Notes: generated by a model not told the origin, from the sequence alone. A stretch of DNA of 43,185 nt from Lentisphaerota bacterium (GCA_018676675.1 JABHEG010000281.1:1-43185); one strand, 5' to 3'; counted from the first letter of the stretch, positions 17,730-26,038 are shown. Program-made: numbers and translations.

Positions 17730-17898
17730 TATGTTTCTGCCGATGATCGGACCAAGCAAGCCCCTGACCGCGGCCCACAAGTCGGTTTCCTCGGGGGGCT
17801 GGGTGGGCAGTGAGGATATAATAGTACACGCCGGTGTCAGTGTCCCCATCAGGACAGGAGCTCTCCGTATGTCGCTCATCGCCACCAGGCTTTCTGCA
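17709..17898 (+). repeat. Dispersed repeat R, copy R2, with orphan promoter and start codon
   Basis: This aligns with 22402-22614 (R3). Shared parts are GATCGG.CCA, CTGACCGCGG, CACAAG, GGTTTC, GGGCAG.GAGGATAT, CGCCGGTG.CAGTGTC, and then a 27-bp identical run (17846-17872 against 22563-22589) that includes the Shine-Dalgarno sequence and the ATG. Similarity continues through about ten codons to TCTGCA (17893-17898) and then stops abruptly. In R3 a full gene follows; here none does. The direction is that of the + strand gene start. Confidence 0.85.
17817..17822 (+). promoter_or_regulatory. Perfect TATAAT -10 box in R2
   Basis: TATAAT lies 47 bp before the orphan ATG at 17869. The equivalent hexamer in R3 is TATAGT at 22538-22543, 43 bp before a real gene. 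At the -35 distance both copies have G-rich sequence, not TTGACA, so any promoter here would need an activator or another sigma factor. It is supported mainly by conservation between the copies. Confidence 0.5.
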
Positions 17899-17949
17899 TG
17901 GGAGCTTGGGCTTGGAGGCAGAACTCGCATGACGTGGACCAAGCGATAA
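17869..17949 (+). pseudogene. Severed 5' end of a secreted-protein gene (26 codons)
   Basis: The ATG has AGGAG at 17856-17860, eight bases upstream, identical in placement to the gene at 22586. The first ten residues (MSLIATRLSA) match the signal peptide start MLLITTRFSA of that gene. Homology then ends, and the frame runs WELGLGG onward to a stop at 17947-17949. The hydrophobic core of the signal peptide is missing, so this cannot export anything. I read it as the broken 5' end of a duplicated or rearranged gene. It could still be expressed as a short peptide if the promoter works. Confidence 0.65.
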
Positions 17950-17995
17950 ATGCAGGTATCAGGACCGACCCCACTCTCCGTGCCCGTTCCAGCCG

Positions 17996-20900
17996 TCACT
18001 CTTCCACTATGACGCGGAAGCCCACGTTGAAGACCTTTTGGTAGGGCTGGTAGGCGAACCGGTAGGAGGCGGTGGATCGCTTACGCCGGTCCCGCCAGGA
18101 CCCGCCGCGCGCCACTTTCCCGGCCGACTTGGTCGTTGCTGTCTTGTAGGGGTAGGGCTCGTAGTCCGTGCGGGTCCACTCGCAGACGTTGCCGTGCATG
18201 TCGTAGAGTCCCCACGGGTTCGGCTTGTACTGGCGGGTCGAGTCGGCCAGCAGCCGCCCGTCGTCAACGTCGCTGTCTCGGGGCACGAAGTCGTTGAGGA
18301 GCGTGCGGCGTTTCTCCGGGATGGGCATGGGGTCCACGCCGGCGACGGCGAGCAGGCCAATGTTCTTGTCGGCCATGTTGGCGTAGGGTCCATAGTCACT
18401 GCCCTCGAACCAGAAGTCCCGGCCGCTGCCGGCTCGGCAGGCATACTCCCACTGCGCCTCCGTCGGCAACGTCACCTTCTTGCCTGTCTTTTTGGACAGC
18501 CATTCACAGAACGCCATGGCTCGCTGCCAGGTGACGCGGATCACGGGCATGTGCGGCTTGTTCGCGGCGTAGCCCTGATAGATGTGATCTTTCCACTGCT
18601 GGTCAATGAACCGGCTGTCGTGCTTGGGGTCGAACAGGGCGTATTGCCCGTTGGTGATCTCACTCTCTGCCATCCAGAAGGGCTTGGCAACCGTGACCTT
18701 TGCCATAGGCCGTTCGTCCTCTGCCCCGTTGTTTGAGCCCATTACGAAGCTGCCGGTGGGGATCCGCCGAAGCTTGAGCTGCCGTCCGTCACCGAGATCG
18801 ATCATCGTTACGGCGGAGTTGCCTTGTTTGGCTTTGGCCTGGTTGGCATCGAACGGCCAGCCGGCGAGTTCGGGGGCAGGTGCTTTGGGCTTGGGGCTGC
18901 CCGCTGGTCTCCGGTACTCTTGCTTCTTCCCGGGGTTGGGGGGCACGTATTCGGGATCATCGTCGACGGAGGCGTACAGCTTCCGCAACTCCCGGGCACG
19001 GGAGGCGATAGCGTTGATCCGCTTCGGTCCTCTGCAGTCCGTCCACGTCGCGTGGTACGGCACGTTCAGGTCAATCCAGGTGTACAGGCGCTTCCAGTCG
19101 TCGGGCATCAACTCCACGCCGTGATGCCCCTTCTTGAGGATTTGCACGAGCTCGCTGGTCGAACTGTGGTACTCCATGGCGTCGAGGATCTCGAAGTCAC
19201 TTTCCGGGCCCGGGCGGCGGACAAATTTGTGGAGCGAGTGGTAGGAGACAGCGAAGCCCCGTTCTTCCTCAGTGCTCTTGAAGTTGGGCCGTTCCGGTTT
19301 GGAGCCGTCGTGGCATCCCGCACAGCGCCGGTCGAGCACAGGCTGCACTTCGCGAATGAAGCCGAACCCATGCAGTTTGTGTTCGTTCCAGGGGGTCAGC
19401 TTGCGGGGCGGTATCGCCATGGCCTGGGTGGTTCGGGGTATCGGCGCCGTTCTTGAAGGTTCGTGGCATCCGACACAGGAGAGGGACTCGCCCGGCATGG
19501 CCACCAGCCAGCTGCGGAAGTACTGCAGCGACTGCCCGTTCTCGTCCAACGGCTGAATCGAGATGGGCGTGCTGTGTGGGACGCGCACCGTCACCGAGCC
19601 GTCCGTTTCCACCGGCGCCGTGCCCAGCAGGCGTTTGCAGTCCCAGCCGCCCTCAATGGCCAGCTGGTGATGGCCCCCGTTGTCGCGATAGCCGTAGGAG
19701 TAGGTGAACAGGCGCAACGTCTTGACCGTGCCCCGGGGGATCCCGGCCAAGCCCGGTCCTTCGTAGATGTTTTGGACCGAGATCAACGCGTCGTTCGCCT
19801 TGGGGTTGATGTGGCTGGCGAGGTCCTGCGGCCGCTTGCGGGGGCGCAAGGGAATCGGTTCGAACAGGTCGCGCCCTTCCTTGATGAGAACCATGCTGTC
19901 GAAGCGGTCAAGGAGGAAGAGGCCGGTACCGATGCCGGGAACATGCCCTTCCGCCAGAAAGTAGGTGTCCGAGAGAGGGAAGGGGTGATCGAAATAGGGC
20001 ACAACGCCGACACCATATTTGTCACGGATGATATTCTGGACGTTGCGGTTGTAGCCGGGGATCTTCTGAATCGCGCCCTGGGTGTTCTTCTCGCCCTTGT
20101 TCACGTCAAAGAGAATGAGTTCGCCGACTCGTGATACGCCGTGGTGTCCGGAACAAATGGCCGCGAATTGGCTGTTGCTGCCCGGGATGTTCCTGGCGTG
20201 GAACATGGTGTTGGGCCAGTAGGAGCCGGAGCCGTAAAAGGAACGCTGACGGGAGCCGTCCGGCATCATCGTCATCAGAATCCTGGTGAAGTAATGGGAG
20301 TTGTCCGTGTACTCCCAGCGGAGGTACATGACTTTGCCGTCGGCCATGACCCACGGGTACCAATCCGCGTCCTGCTCAAAGGTCAGCTGCCGCACATTGC
20401 TGCCGTCCATGTCGGCTGTGTACAGTGTTCCCACCTTGTTCTTGCCGCCGACACACGGTACCCCGGTCATGTTGGCGGTTGAGATGAAGATGATCTTCCC
20501 GTTGGGAACGTAGATGCCGTTGTAGTTGTCCACATCAGCCCCCGGGCTCCGGGTCACCTGCCGTACGCCCGACCCGTCGATATTCATCTCAAAGACCTGC
20601 CAGTTCTTCTCCTTTTCGTTGGCGGAGGAGAACATGAGCTTCCGTGCGTTGAAGGACAGGACCAGGTCGCAGACGGCAGTGCTGCCGTTATTGGGCGAGC
20701 GATAGACAGTCTCCAGGCTGCCGTCTCTCAGGTTGAGCGATGCAATCTCGTTGTTGTAGCCGAACGGCCTCTTCTCCGAGTTCCCCTGCCAGTTGGCGAC
20801 CCTGAAGGCCTTCCCGCGGCGCACGAGGATTTTGTCGAAATCCACGACCGGGTTGTCCAGCACGAGCGCTTTGTACTGCAGCGCGTGAACCGCCTTGTCC

Positions 20901-22186
20901 ATATCAGGCGACCCGAGCTGGGCAAATAGGGCCTTGATCTCTTTCTTGTACTGGGCGCCGGGGTAGTTCGCGTGGTTCTTCGCCAGGTACTCGACTGAAC
21001 GCCACAGCGCCGCCAGCTTGTGCTTGGGCTCCGGATAGACGTGTTCCAGTTCGACCGGCGTCAGGAAGTAGGAGAACGATGGGCCCCTTTTTTTCTTCTT
21101 CTTCGCGCCGGGCTTCGGCTTGGGCGGCGGCTTGACATCGGCTTCGGCGCGCAGGTAGAGGCTGTTTTCGCCCTTCTTCAGGGGCAGCCGGTAGATCCTC
21201 GTGCCGCCTTTTGCAGGGATCTCCTTACCGTTACAGATGATCTTCTGCTTCTGGCCGCCGCCCGCGCTGATGTTCATGCCCTGGATCTTCGCCGCGGGCA
21301 TGTGGAAGTTCGCGCACAGAGTAACTTGGTTGGGGCCGCGCTTCAGGCCTTTCTTCCAGCTGCACCGAATGAACCAGCGGATCTTGCGCCAGTTCTTGTC
21401 CGATTCCGAGTATGGACAGGGCCAGGCGGTGGCCATGTCATTCTGGTACCAGTCGACTGCGTCGGTGGGGAACGGGATGTCGACCGGCGGCTTCAGGGCC
21501 TCGGTGAAGATGGCTTCGGCGAAGGCCGCCCCGGTGGCTTCCACTTCTGTCTTCAGCTTGTTGTAGGCGGACTTCCCTTCGGCACTGTTGAGCCCTGGCT
21601 CCAGGACCAGGAAACGCTTCAGATGGGAGGGCCCCGCGGCGTACTTGGCGCCATGAAGCGCAATCATGTTCTTTATCCCGGTCTCCAGCGGATTGGGCGG
21701 CGGGCCCACCGTGAACTCGCGCTTGTCCCCCGGCTTGGGGCAGGTCACGGTCCACACCGGCTTGCGGTCCGTAGCGAGCAGGCTGATCACACAGCCATTG
21801 AGTCTGTCCCCGATCCTCCCTCCGGTCCGGTTCCAGATCACGATCTTATCGACGGCATACTCCTGGCCCAGATCGACCTCCCACCACGGATCTCTCTTGT
21901 TCCCGGGCGTGTGCGTAACTGACTTGCCGCCCCAATTCCCGTCTGTGTTGCCATCGACGCCGCGTGACGCGACGCCGCCAGCCCCCGTGGCGTTCTGCTT
22001 GGCCTCCTTCTTCAGCGCCACGTTCGCCCCGCCGCTGAAGACCTGCAGTTCCGCTACAGACAGGGTCTTCTTCGCACCCTTGAGCTCAACACGCACAAAC
22101 TGCCCCTTGGGCCCTGCCGGTTTCGCAAAGAGGCCCAAACAGGTTAGGAACATCACGGTCAGAAGCCACATCATTGGTCTCGTCAT
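17996..22186 (-). CDS. Discoidin / TolB-like propeller / di-heme (HzsA-related) / SUMF1-domain fusion, secreted
   Basis: This is a 1396-residue exported protein. The ATG at 22186 opens a signal peptide of about 21 residues (ending CLGLFA); the Shine-Dalgarno sequence is weak. An F5/8 type C (discoidin) module spans about 30-170 (ASRGVDGNTDGNWGG, WWEVDLGQEYAVDKIVIW). Lys-rich linkers and a beta-domain follow. A TolB/PD40-type propeller lies at about 455-800, with MNIDGSGVRQVT and ADMDGSNVRQLT blades. Two c-type heme motifs follow, CVGCH at 904-908 and CAGCH at 955-959. This architecture resembles HzsA-related proteins. Residues about 1135-1396 are a formylglycine-generating-enzyme/SUMF1-type domain (TGSFVMGSN, PTEAQWEYACRAG, GNVCEW, RGGSW). 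The two catalytic Cys of true formylglycine-generating enzymes, which should follow the RGGSW motif, are absent (RDRRKRSTASYRF), so sulfatase activation is unlikely. A periplasmic redox or binding role is inferred. Confidence 0.85.
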   Translation of the reverse strand: MTRPMMWLLTVMFLTCLGLFAKPAGPKGQFVRVELKGAKKTLSVAELQVFSGGANVALKKEAKQNATGAGGVASRGVDGNTDGNWGGKSVTHTPGNKRDPWWEVDLGQEYAVDKIVIWNRTGGRIGDRLNGCVISLLATDRKPVWTVTCPKPGDKREFTVGPPPNPLETGIKNMIALHGAKYAAGPSHLKRFLVLEPGLNSAEGKSAYNKLKTEVEATGAAFAEAIFTEALKPPVDIPFPTDAVDWYQNDMATAWPCPYSESDKNWRKIRWFIRCSWKKGLKRGPNQVTLCANFHMPAAKIQGMNISAGGGQKQKIICNGKEIPAKGGTRIYRLPLKKGENSLYLRAEADVKPPPKPKPGAKKKKKRGPSFSYFLTPVELEHVYPEPKHKLAALWRSVEYLAKNHANYPGAQYKKEIKALFAQLGSPDMDKAVHALQYKALVLDNPVVDFDKILVRRGKAFRVANWQGNSEKRPFGYNNEIASLNLRDGSLETVYRSPNNGSTAVCDLVLSFNARKLMFSSANEKEKNWQVFEMNIDGSGVRQVTRSPGADVDNYNGIYVPNGKIIFISTANMTGVPCVGGKNKVGTLYTADMDGSNVRQLTFEQDADWYPWVMADGKVMYLRWEYTDNSHYFTRILMTMMPDGSRQRSFYGSGSYWPNTMFHARNIPGSNSQFAAICSGHHGVSRVGELILFDVNKGEKNTQGAIQKIPGYNRNVQNIIRDKYGVGVVPYFDHPFPLSDTYFLAEGHVPGIGTGLFLLDRFDSMVLIKEGRDLFEPIPLRPRKRPQDLASHINPKANDALISVQNIYEGPGLAGIPRGTVKTLRLFTYSYGYRDNGGHHQLAIEGGWDCKRLLGTAPVETDGSVTVRVPHSTPISIQPLDENGQSLQYFRSWLVAMPGESLSCVGCHEPSRTAPIPRTTQAMAIPPRKLTPWNEHKLHGFGFIREVQPVLDRRCAGCHDGSKPERPNFKSTEEERGFAVSYHSLHKFVRRPGPESDFEILDAMEYHSSTSELVQILKKGHHGVELMPDDWKRLYTWIDLNVPYHATWTDCRGPKRINAIASRARELRKLYASVDDDPEYVPPNPGKKQEYRRPAGSPKPKAPAPELAGWPFDANQAKAKQGNSAVTMIDLGDGRQLKLRRIPTGSFVMGSNNGAEDERPMAKVTVAKPFWMAESEITNGQYALFDPKHDSRFIDQQWKDHIYQGYAANKPHMPVIRVTWQRAMAFCEWLSKKTGKKVTLPTEAQWEYACRAGSGRDFWFEGSDYGPYANMADKNIGLLAVAGVDPMPIPEKRRTLLNDFVPRDSDVDDGRLLADSTRQYKPNPWGLYDMHGNVCEWTRTDYEPYPYKTATTKSAGKVARGGSWRDRRKRSTASYRFAYQPYQKVFNVGFRVIVEE

Positions 22187-22290
22187 CGGGCACCACCCAT
22201 ACTGGAATGAATCGTTTTTCAGAGCCGCTTCCGGCGACAACCCTCCCCATCCCTAACGTCTCGGGGGGCTGGGGTCAGGGGGCTGGGGTA

Positions 22291-22352
22291 AGGCCTTGCG
22301 GTCTGCATTTCTGGAACTTAGTCTGCCGCGGGAATTACAGACCGCAAGGCCT
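22291..22352. repeat. REP-like palindrome, 15-bp perfect arms
   Basis: AGGCCTTGCGGTCTG (22291-22305) is the exact complement of 22338-22352, with a 32-base loop. The stem extends imperfectly outward. It lies between two divergent promoters, so a terminator role is unlikely. A repetitive extragenic palindrome or a regulator site fits better. I did not find a second copy in this window. Confidence 0.6.
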
Positions 22353-22401
22353 GAACCCGCTTGTTTCGTCGGGTGAATCGCGGGGGATGCGGAACAGAAC
22401 G

Positions 22402-22614
22402 CTGCCTCTCGCCGGCTTGGGAATCCGGGAGGGGAGTCCGATTTCTTGACTTTGCGCGCTTTTGCCAACGATCGGGCCAGGCCGCTGACCGCGGGGCACA
22501 AGACGGTTTCTCCGGGGACCTAGGCGGGCAGCGAGGATATAGTACCGCCGGTGCCAGTGTCGCCATCAGGACAGGAGCTCTCCGTATGTTGCTCATCACC
22601 ACCAGGTTCTCTGC
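22402..22614 (+). repeat. Dispersed repeat R, copy R3, leading into a real gene
   Basis: The left part (22402-22521) matches R1, and the right part through 22614 matches R2. It therefore links the three copies: an upstream block shared by all, and a promoter/start block shared by R2 and R3. It runs directly into the gene at 22586 and includes its first ten codons. Confidence 0.85.
22538..22543 (+). promoter_or_regulatory. Candidate -10 box (TATAGT) of the third heparinase-like gene
   Basis: TATAGT lies 43 bp before the ATG at 22586, at the position equivalent to TATAAT in R2. Sequence at the expected -35 site is GGGACC, not a sigma-70 consensus. AGGAG at 22573-22577 is the ribosome binding site. 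Confidence 0.45.
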
Positions 22615-25600
22615 AATAGGCCTCGTGGCCGTGGCCTTGAGCATGGCCGGTCACGCCCAAGACATTACGCCGCCTCCAGCCCCGGCCGAGGAACTGCGTC
22701 CAGTCAGGCCGGGAAGCGTGGACGCGCGGTTCTTTGCCTTGATGGACCTTCGAGCCACCGGGCTCGACAGGACCCGGGCCCTGGTGGAGCAGGAGAAGTA
22801 CGCCGAGGCTCTCGAGGCGTGGCGTGACCATTCGGTCGCGAAGATGCGCGGGCGAGAAGCTGGCAAGTTCTGGCAACACAGCCACCAACTGCATCCTAAC
22901 TCGAAGGCAACGGCCAGATTCCTGCTCGGGGACGACATCGAACTCAAGTCCGAGTGGCTCAACTCCTATCGCGTCTACAACTTCCGAGGCCCACCCGACC
23001 CAGCGCGCAAGATCAACTGGCTGGCGACCGGCGGCAAGGACTACTCTGCCCTGAAGTGTCTCTCCCCGCTGGTTTCGGGCTACCAGCAGACGCGAGACCC
23101 GGTGTATCTGGCCAAGTGGTTCGAGATCGCCGGGGCTTTCGTGGTGGAACAGAAGCGCTCGGTCGAGAGCCTGGGGGAAGAGGAACGCAAGAAGGTCCAA
23201 GGCAACTGGGACGTGCGCAATCACGCGGTCTGCTTGTCGGCCGCGGCACGCGTGCACAATCTCGTCAAAGGCGTTGTTGGCCTGGCCAAGGCGCTGCCGG
23301 ACGGGAACGAGCCACGGCCCTGGCTGGAGTCGCTGCAACCCATCGACACGCCCGTCGCCCCCGACGCCATCAACCTGATCCCCGCCGGGCACTTGGCGGA
23401 TATCGCCATCTCGCTCTTGTTCGATCACCCGCCGCTGATGCTCAGGTCCTACGGCAAGGCCGGGCGCACGCCTAACCAGCGCTTCACCGGCCTCACCGGC
23501 TTGGCGCTGACGGCCAGGTTCTTCGACGAATTCCACGCGGGTCGAGCGATCGGGAAGACGGCCGGCGAGTGCCTGGCCAACTACGTCCACACAACGGTGC
23601 TGCCCGATGGCGGCGACCTCGAGCAGTCGTTCAACTACAACGGTGGTCTCATTCGCGAAGGCGAGGAGATTGTCGCCATGTTCGCCGAGGATCCGGTCAA
23701 ACCGAAATGGGTGCAGCTCCTGCACGAGGCCATTCTCAAGCGTGAACGCCTGTTCGCGGGCATGACCATGCCGTTGGGGGGCGTGCCCAAGACCGGCACG
23801 AACTCGATCATCCCGCCGCCCGCCGCCTGGCAGGACGAGAGAACCCGCGAGAGCTGGAAGAAGCGCATGGCCAAGACTGTCGCCAACGTTGCCGACCCGA
23901 TCGCGCAGAACGTCTACAATCATCTCTTCGGCGACGGCACGCGCCCGGCCCCGACCTTCACGTCGATCGCGTTCCCTTACAGCGGTTACTACGCCATGCG
24001 CGACGGCTGGAACATGCAGTCATTTTACCTGTCGTTCATTGCCTCACGCATTGGCTCGGGCCACTTCAAGGAGAATATCAACGGCATCGCCATAACCGCC
24101 TATGGGCGTCATCTTATCGTCGACGGCGGTCCCCCGCCCTACGGCCCCCATCACCTGGACGAGAGCCAGCGCGGTGAGTACGAGCAGGCCATCGCCTATT
24201 TCGGGGAACGTTCCTCTCTGACCTCCAACACCATCACGGTTGACGACCACTCCCAGCGCAGGCACAAGATCCGCGGCGCCAGGGAAGCCTACACCGACCC
24301 AATCGCCGTGCGCTGGCATACGTCCGCCGCCTTCGACGTGGCCGAAGGAAGCTACGGCGACGGTTACGGCGGGGGGAAGTGGGGCAGCGCGGCCCCCATC
24401 ACGGTCCGGCACCAGCGGCAGATCGTGTTCCTGCGCAAGCAGCGGCTCTGGCTTGTGACCGACCGGCTCACCGGCGACGGCAAAGCGCACGAGTACCAGC
24501 AGATGTGGCATTTCCCGCCACCGCACGAACAGTGGAACATCACGTCCCCGGGCTTCCTCAATAGCCAGGTTGTGACCGACGCCGAGAGCCGACTTATCCG
24601 GACCACGGATACGAGCGGCCCCAACATCGTCCTGCGCCACTTCTCGGCCGCCGACATAAGCTACCGGCGCTATTTCGGCCAGAAAAAGCCCTGGCGTGGC
24701 TGGTTCGCGCGTGCCATAAGCGGCCTGAAACTACCCGCCGTCGATGTCTACGCCTGCTGGAAAGACACAGGCGGCAACACGATCGTTACCACCGTCCTCG
24801 TTCCGACACCGACCACCGACGATCCCGTGGCCACGGCCACTGATCTGTCCTTACCCAACGGCACGGTGTCCGGTTGCCGGCTCGTCCTCAACGACGGCAC
24901 CGATGTCACCTGGCTGGCCGCACGCGAGGGCATTACCTCACTCGAAGCCGGGACTCTGAAGGTAGCCGCCGAAGCGTTGCTGCTCGTCCAAACGCCCAAC
25001 GCGCCAGACACTGGCATCGCGCTGGGAGTGAAGGCCATCAGCTTGGCAGATAAGCCACAGCAAGCTGGTCAAACGGACTTCGAGTTCACGGTTGCGGACA
25101 GCGCACTGCGGATCATCGCCCCGATCTCGTATCCGGCGATCCCGGACAAGGTTGAGCTGAAGCCGAGCCGTGGCCTGTTCGTGAGTCCTGTGACCGTAGC
25201 AGCGCATCTGCCCGGCCAGCCCGGCGCCGCACTTCGCTACACGCTCGACGGTTCCGAGCCCACGCTGAGATCGAAGCTCTACGCAGGCCCGATCACCATC
25301 GCCGAGCCCGCGGATCTGGTCGTTTGTCCGTTCCGGGGCGGCAAGCCCAGCGGCGATCCCGTGCGCGGGCGTTTCGAGATCCGGATGCTGCCCCCGAAAC
25401 CGCTGCCGCCAGACGTCCACCTCTCGGATCTGACCCCGACCAAGGTGAAAGTGGGTGCCTTCTCGCTTGAGCGTGACAAGTGCTGCTACAACGGCAAGCC
25501 GCTCCGGCTCAACGGCCGCGTCCACGGACGCGGCATCGGCATCCACGCCAACGCTGAAGCTGTCTACCCTCTCAAGCCCGAGTACAGACGCTTCGTAGCC

Positions 25601-25840
25601 ATTATCGGGCTGGACGACGTGACCGGTACCAACGGCTGCATCATCTTTCGCGTTTACGCCGGCAACACGCTTCTGGTCGAGAGCCCGATCCTCGAAGGCA
25701 CCGCGCAGCGCTTCTGGTACCTGGACTGCCCTATTCCGGCCGGATCAGGCGAGCTGCTACTCAAGGTCGACGGTGGCCCGCTCGGCCACGGCTGGGGCAT
25801 GGCGGATTGGGTCGACGCCGGATTCGTCATGCACCGGTAA
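22586..25840 (+). CDS. Secreted heparinase II/III-like lyase with chitobiase-like and NPCBM modules
   Basis: This is a 1084-residue exported enzyme. AGGAG eight bases upstream and a signal peptide at 1-24 (ending MAGHA) fix the start. Residues about 40-460 form the helical toroid. The heparinase II/III beta-domain follows, with SGYYAMRDGW near 470, GSGHFKENINGIAITAYGRHLIVDGG near 490-515, and SNTITVDDHSQ near 548, equivalent to HNTV.DG; Ser/Asn replaces the usual His-Asn here. KPSRGLFVSPVTV to about 925 is a chitobiase/Fn3-associated module (RYTLDGSEPT). Residues about 945-1084 are an NPCBM-type carbohydrate-binding module (VHLSDL, GIGIHANAEAVYPL, ADWVDAGFV). The enzyme likely cleaves a uronic-acid glycan and anchors to it through the NPCBM. 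The 5' end is duplicated at 17869. Transcription runs away from the HzsA-related fusion gene. Confidence 0.85.
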   Translation: MLLITTRFSAIGLVAVALSMAGHAQDITPPPAPAEELRPVRPGSVDARFFALMDLRATGLDRTRALVEQEKYAEALEAWRDHSVAKMRGREAGKFWQHSHQLHPNSKATARFLLGDDIELKSEWLNSYRVYNFRGPPDPARKINWLATGGKDYSALKCLSPLVSGYQQTRDPVYLAKWFEIAGAFVVEQKRSVESLGEEERKKVQGNWDVRNHAVCLSAAARVHNLVKGVVGLAKALPDGNEPRPWLESLQPIDTPVAPDAINLIPAGHLADIAISLLFDHPPLMLRSYGKAGRTPNQRFTGLTGLALTARFFDEFHAGRAIGKTAGECLANYVHTTVLPDGGDLEQSFNYNGGLIREGEEIVAMFAEDPVKPKWVQLLHEAILKRERLFAGMTMPLGGVPKTGTNSIIPPPAAWQDERTRESWKKRMAKTVANVADPIAQNVYNHLFGDGTRPAPTFTSIAFPYSGYYAMRDGWNMQSFYLSFIASRIGSGHFKENINGIAITAYGRHLIVDGGPPPYGPHHLDESQRGEYEQAIAYFGERSSLTSNTITVDDHSQRRHKIRGAREAYTDPIAVRWHTSAAFDVAEGSYGDGYGGGKWGSAAPITVRHQRQIVFLRKQRLWLVTDRLTGDGKAHEYQQMWHFPPPHEQWNITSPGFLNSQVVTDAESRLIRTTDTSGPNIVLRHFSAADISYRRYFGQKKPWRGWFARAISGLKLPAVDVYACWKDTGGNTIVTTVLVPTPTTDDPVATATDLSLPNGTVSGCRLVLNDGTDVTWLAAREGITSLEAGTLKVAAEALLLVQTPNAPDTGIALGVKAISLADKPQQAGQTDFEFTVADSALRIIAPISYPAIPDKVELKPSRGLFVSPVTVAAHLPGQPGAALRYTLDGSEPTLRSKLYAGPITIAEPADLVVCPFRGGKPSGDPVRGRFEIRMLPPKPLPPDVHLSDLTPTKVKVGAFSLERDKCCYNGKPLRLNGRVHGRGIGIHANAEAVYPLKPEYRRFVAIIGLDDVTGTNGCIIFRVYAGNTLLVESPILEGTAQRFWYLDCPIPAGSGELLLKVDGGPLGHGWGMADWVDAGFVMHR

Positions 25841-25909
25841 CGCTGCACCGCCCGACGTCGGCCGGTACGACGGGCTCTGCCGGGTGCCGCTCCCACACAC
25901 ACTATGGCA

Positions 25910-25923
25910 GGCCGCAAGCGGCC
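25910..25923. repeat. Small perfect hairpin
   Basis: GGCCGC (25910-25915) and GCGGCC (25918-25923) pair around AA. It is part of the palindrome cluster in this convergent spacer. Confidence 0.45.
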
Positions 25924-25967
25924 AGGCCGGTTGTGGAGAACCGGCTCCTCCAGACGCCCAATTCAGT

Positions 25968-26038
25968 CGCCGTCCGGAGGCCGCCTCCCACCTTTCAAGG
26001 GCGCCCGGTTCAGTGTGGGAGGCGGCCTCTGGACGGCG
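25968..26038. repeat. Long inverted repeat, 24-bp arms with one mismatch
   Basis: The left arm 25968-25991 (CGCCGTCCGG... to ...CTCCCAC) pairs with the right arm 26015-26038 (GTGGGAGG... to ...GGACGGCG), with a single mismatch and a 23-base loop. With one bulge the stem extends outward by a further CAGT. The GTGGGAGGCGGCC core resembles known repetitive extragenic palindromes in style. The position between convergent genes also allows a bidirectional terminator. The word GCCGTCCGGAG also occurs in the foldback insert at 4430-4440. Confidence 0.75.

Larger units (their letters stand above)
17687..17995. other. Convergent spacer carrying orphan promoter/start repeat R2
   Basis: This 309-bp spacer separates a + gene ending at 17686 from a - gene ending at 17996, where no start signals are expected. 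It nevertheless contains a hairpin (17708-17729), repeat R2, a perfect TATAAT (17817-17822), a Shine-Dalgarno sequence and an ATG at 17869 that opens only 26 codons. This looks like the severed 5' end of a gene like the one at 22586. Confidence 0.7.
22187..22585. other. Divergent promoter region with palindrome and repeat R3
   Basis: This 399-bp region separates the divergent starts at 22186 (-) and 22586 (+). From left to right it has a G-rich TCGGGGGGCTGGG word (22261-22273), also found at the end of the conserved block in R2, then a 15-bp perfect palindrome (22291-22352), then repeat R3 with its -10 box and Shine-Dalgarno sequence. I see no open frame worth calling. Confidence 0.6.

Noticed and set aside
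18000..18780. The C-terminal domain as an active formylglycine-generating enzyme
   Set aside because: The fold motifs fit, but the catalytic cysteines after the RGGSW motif are missing.
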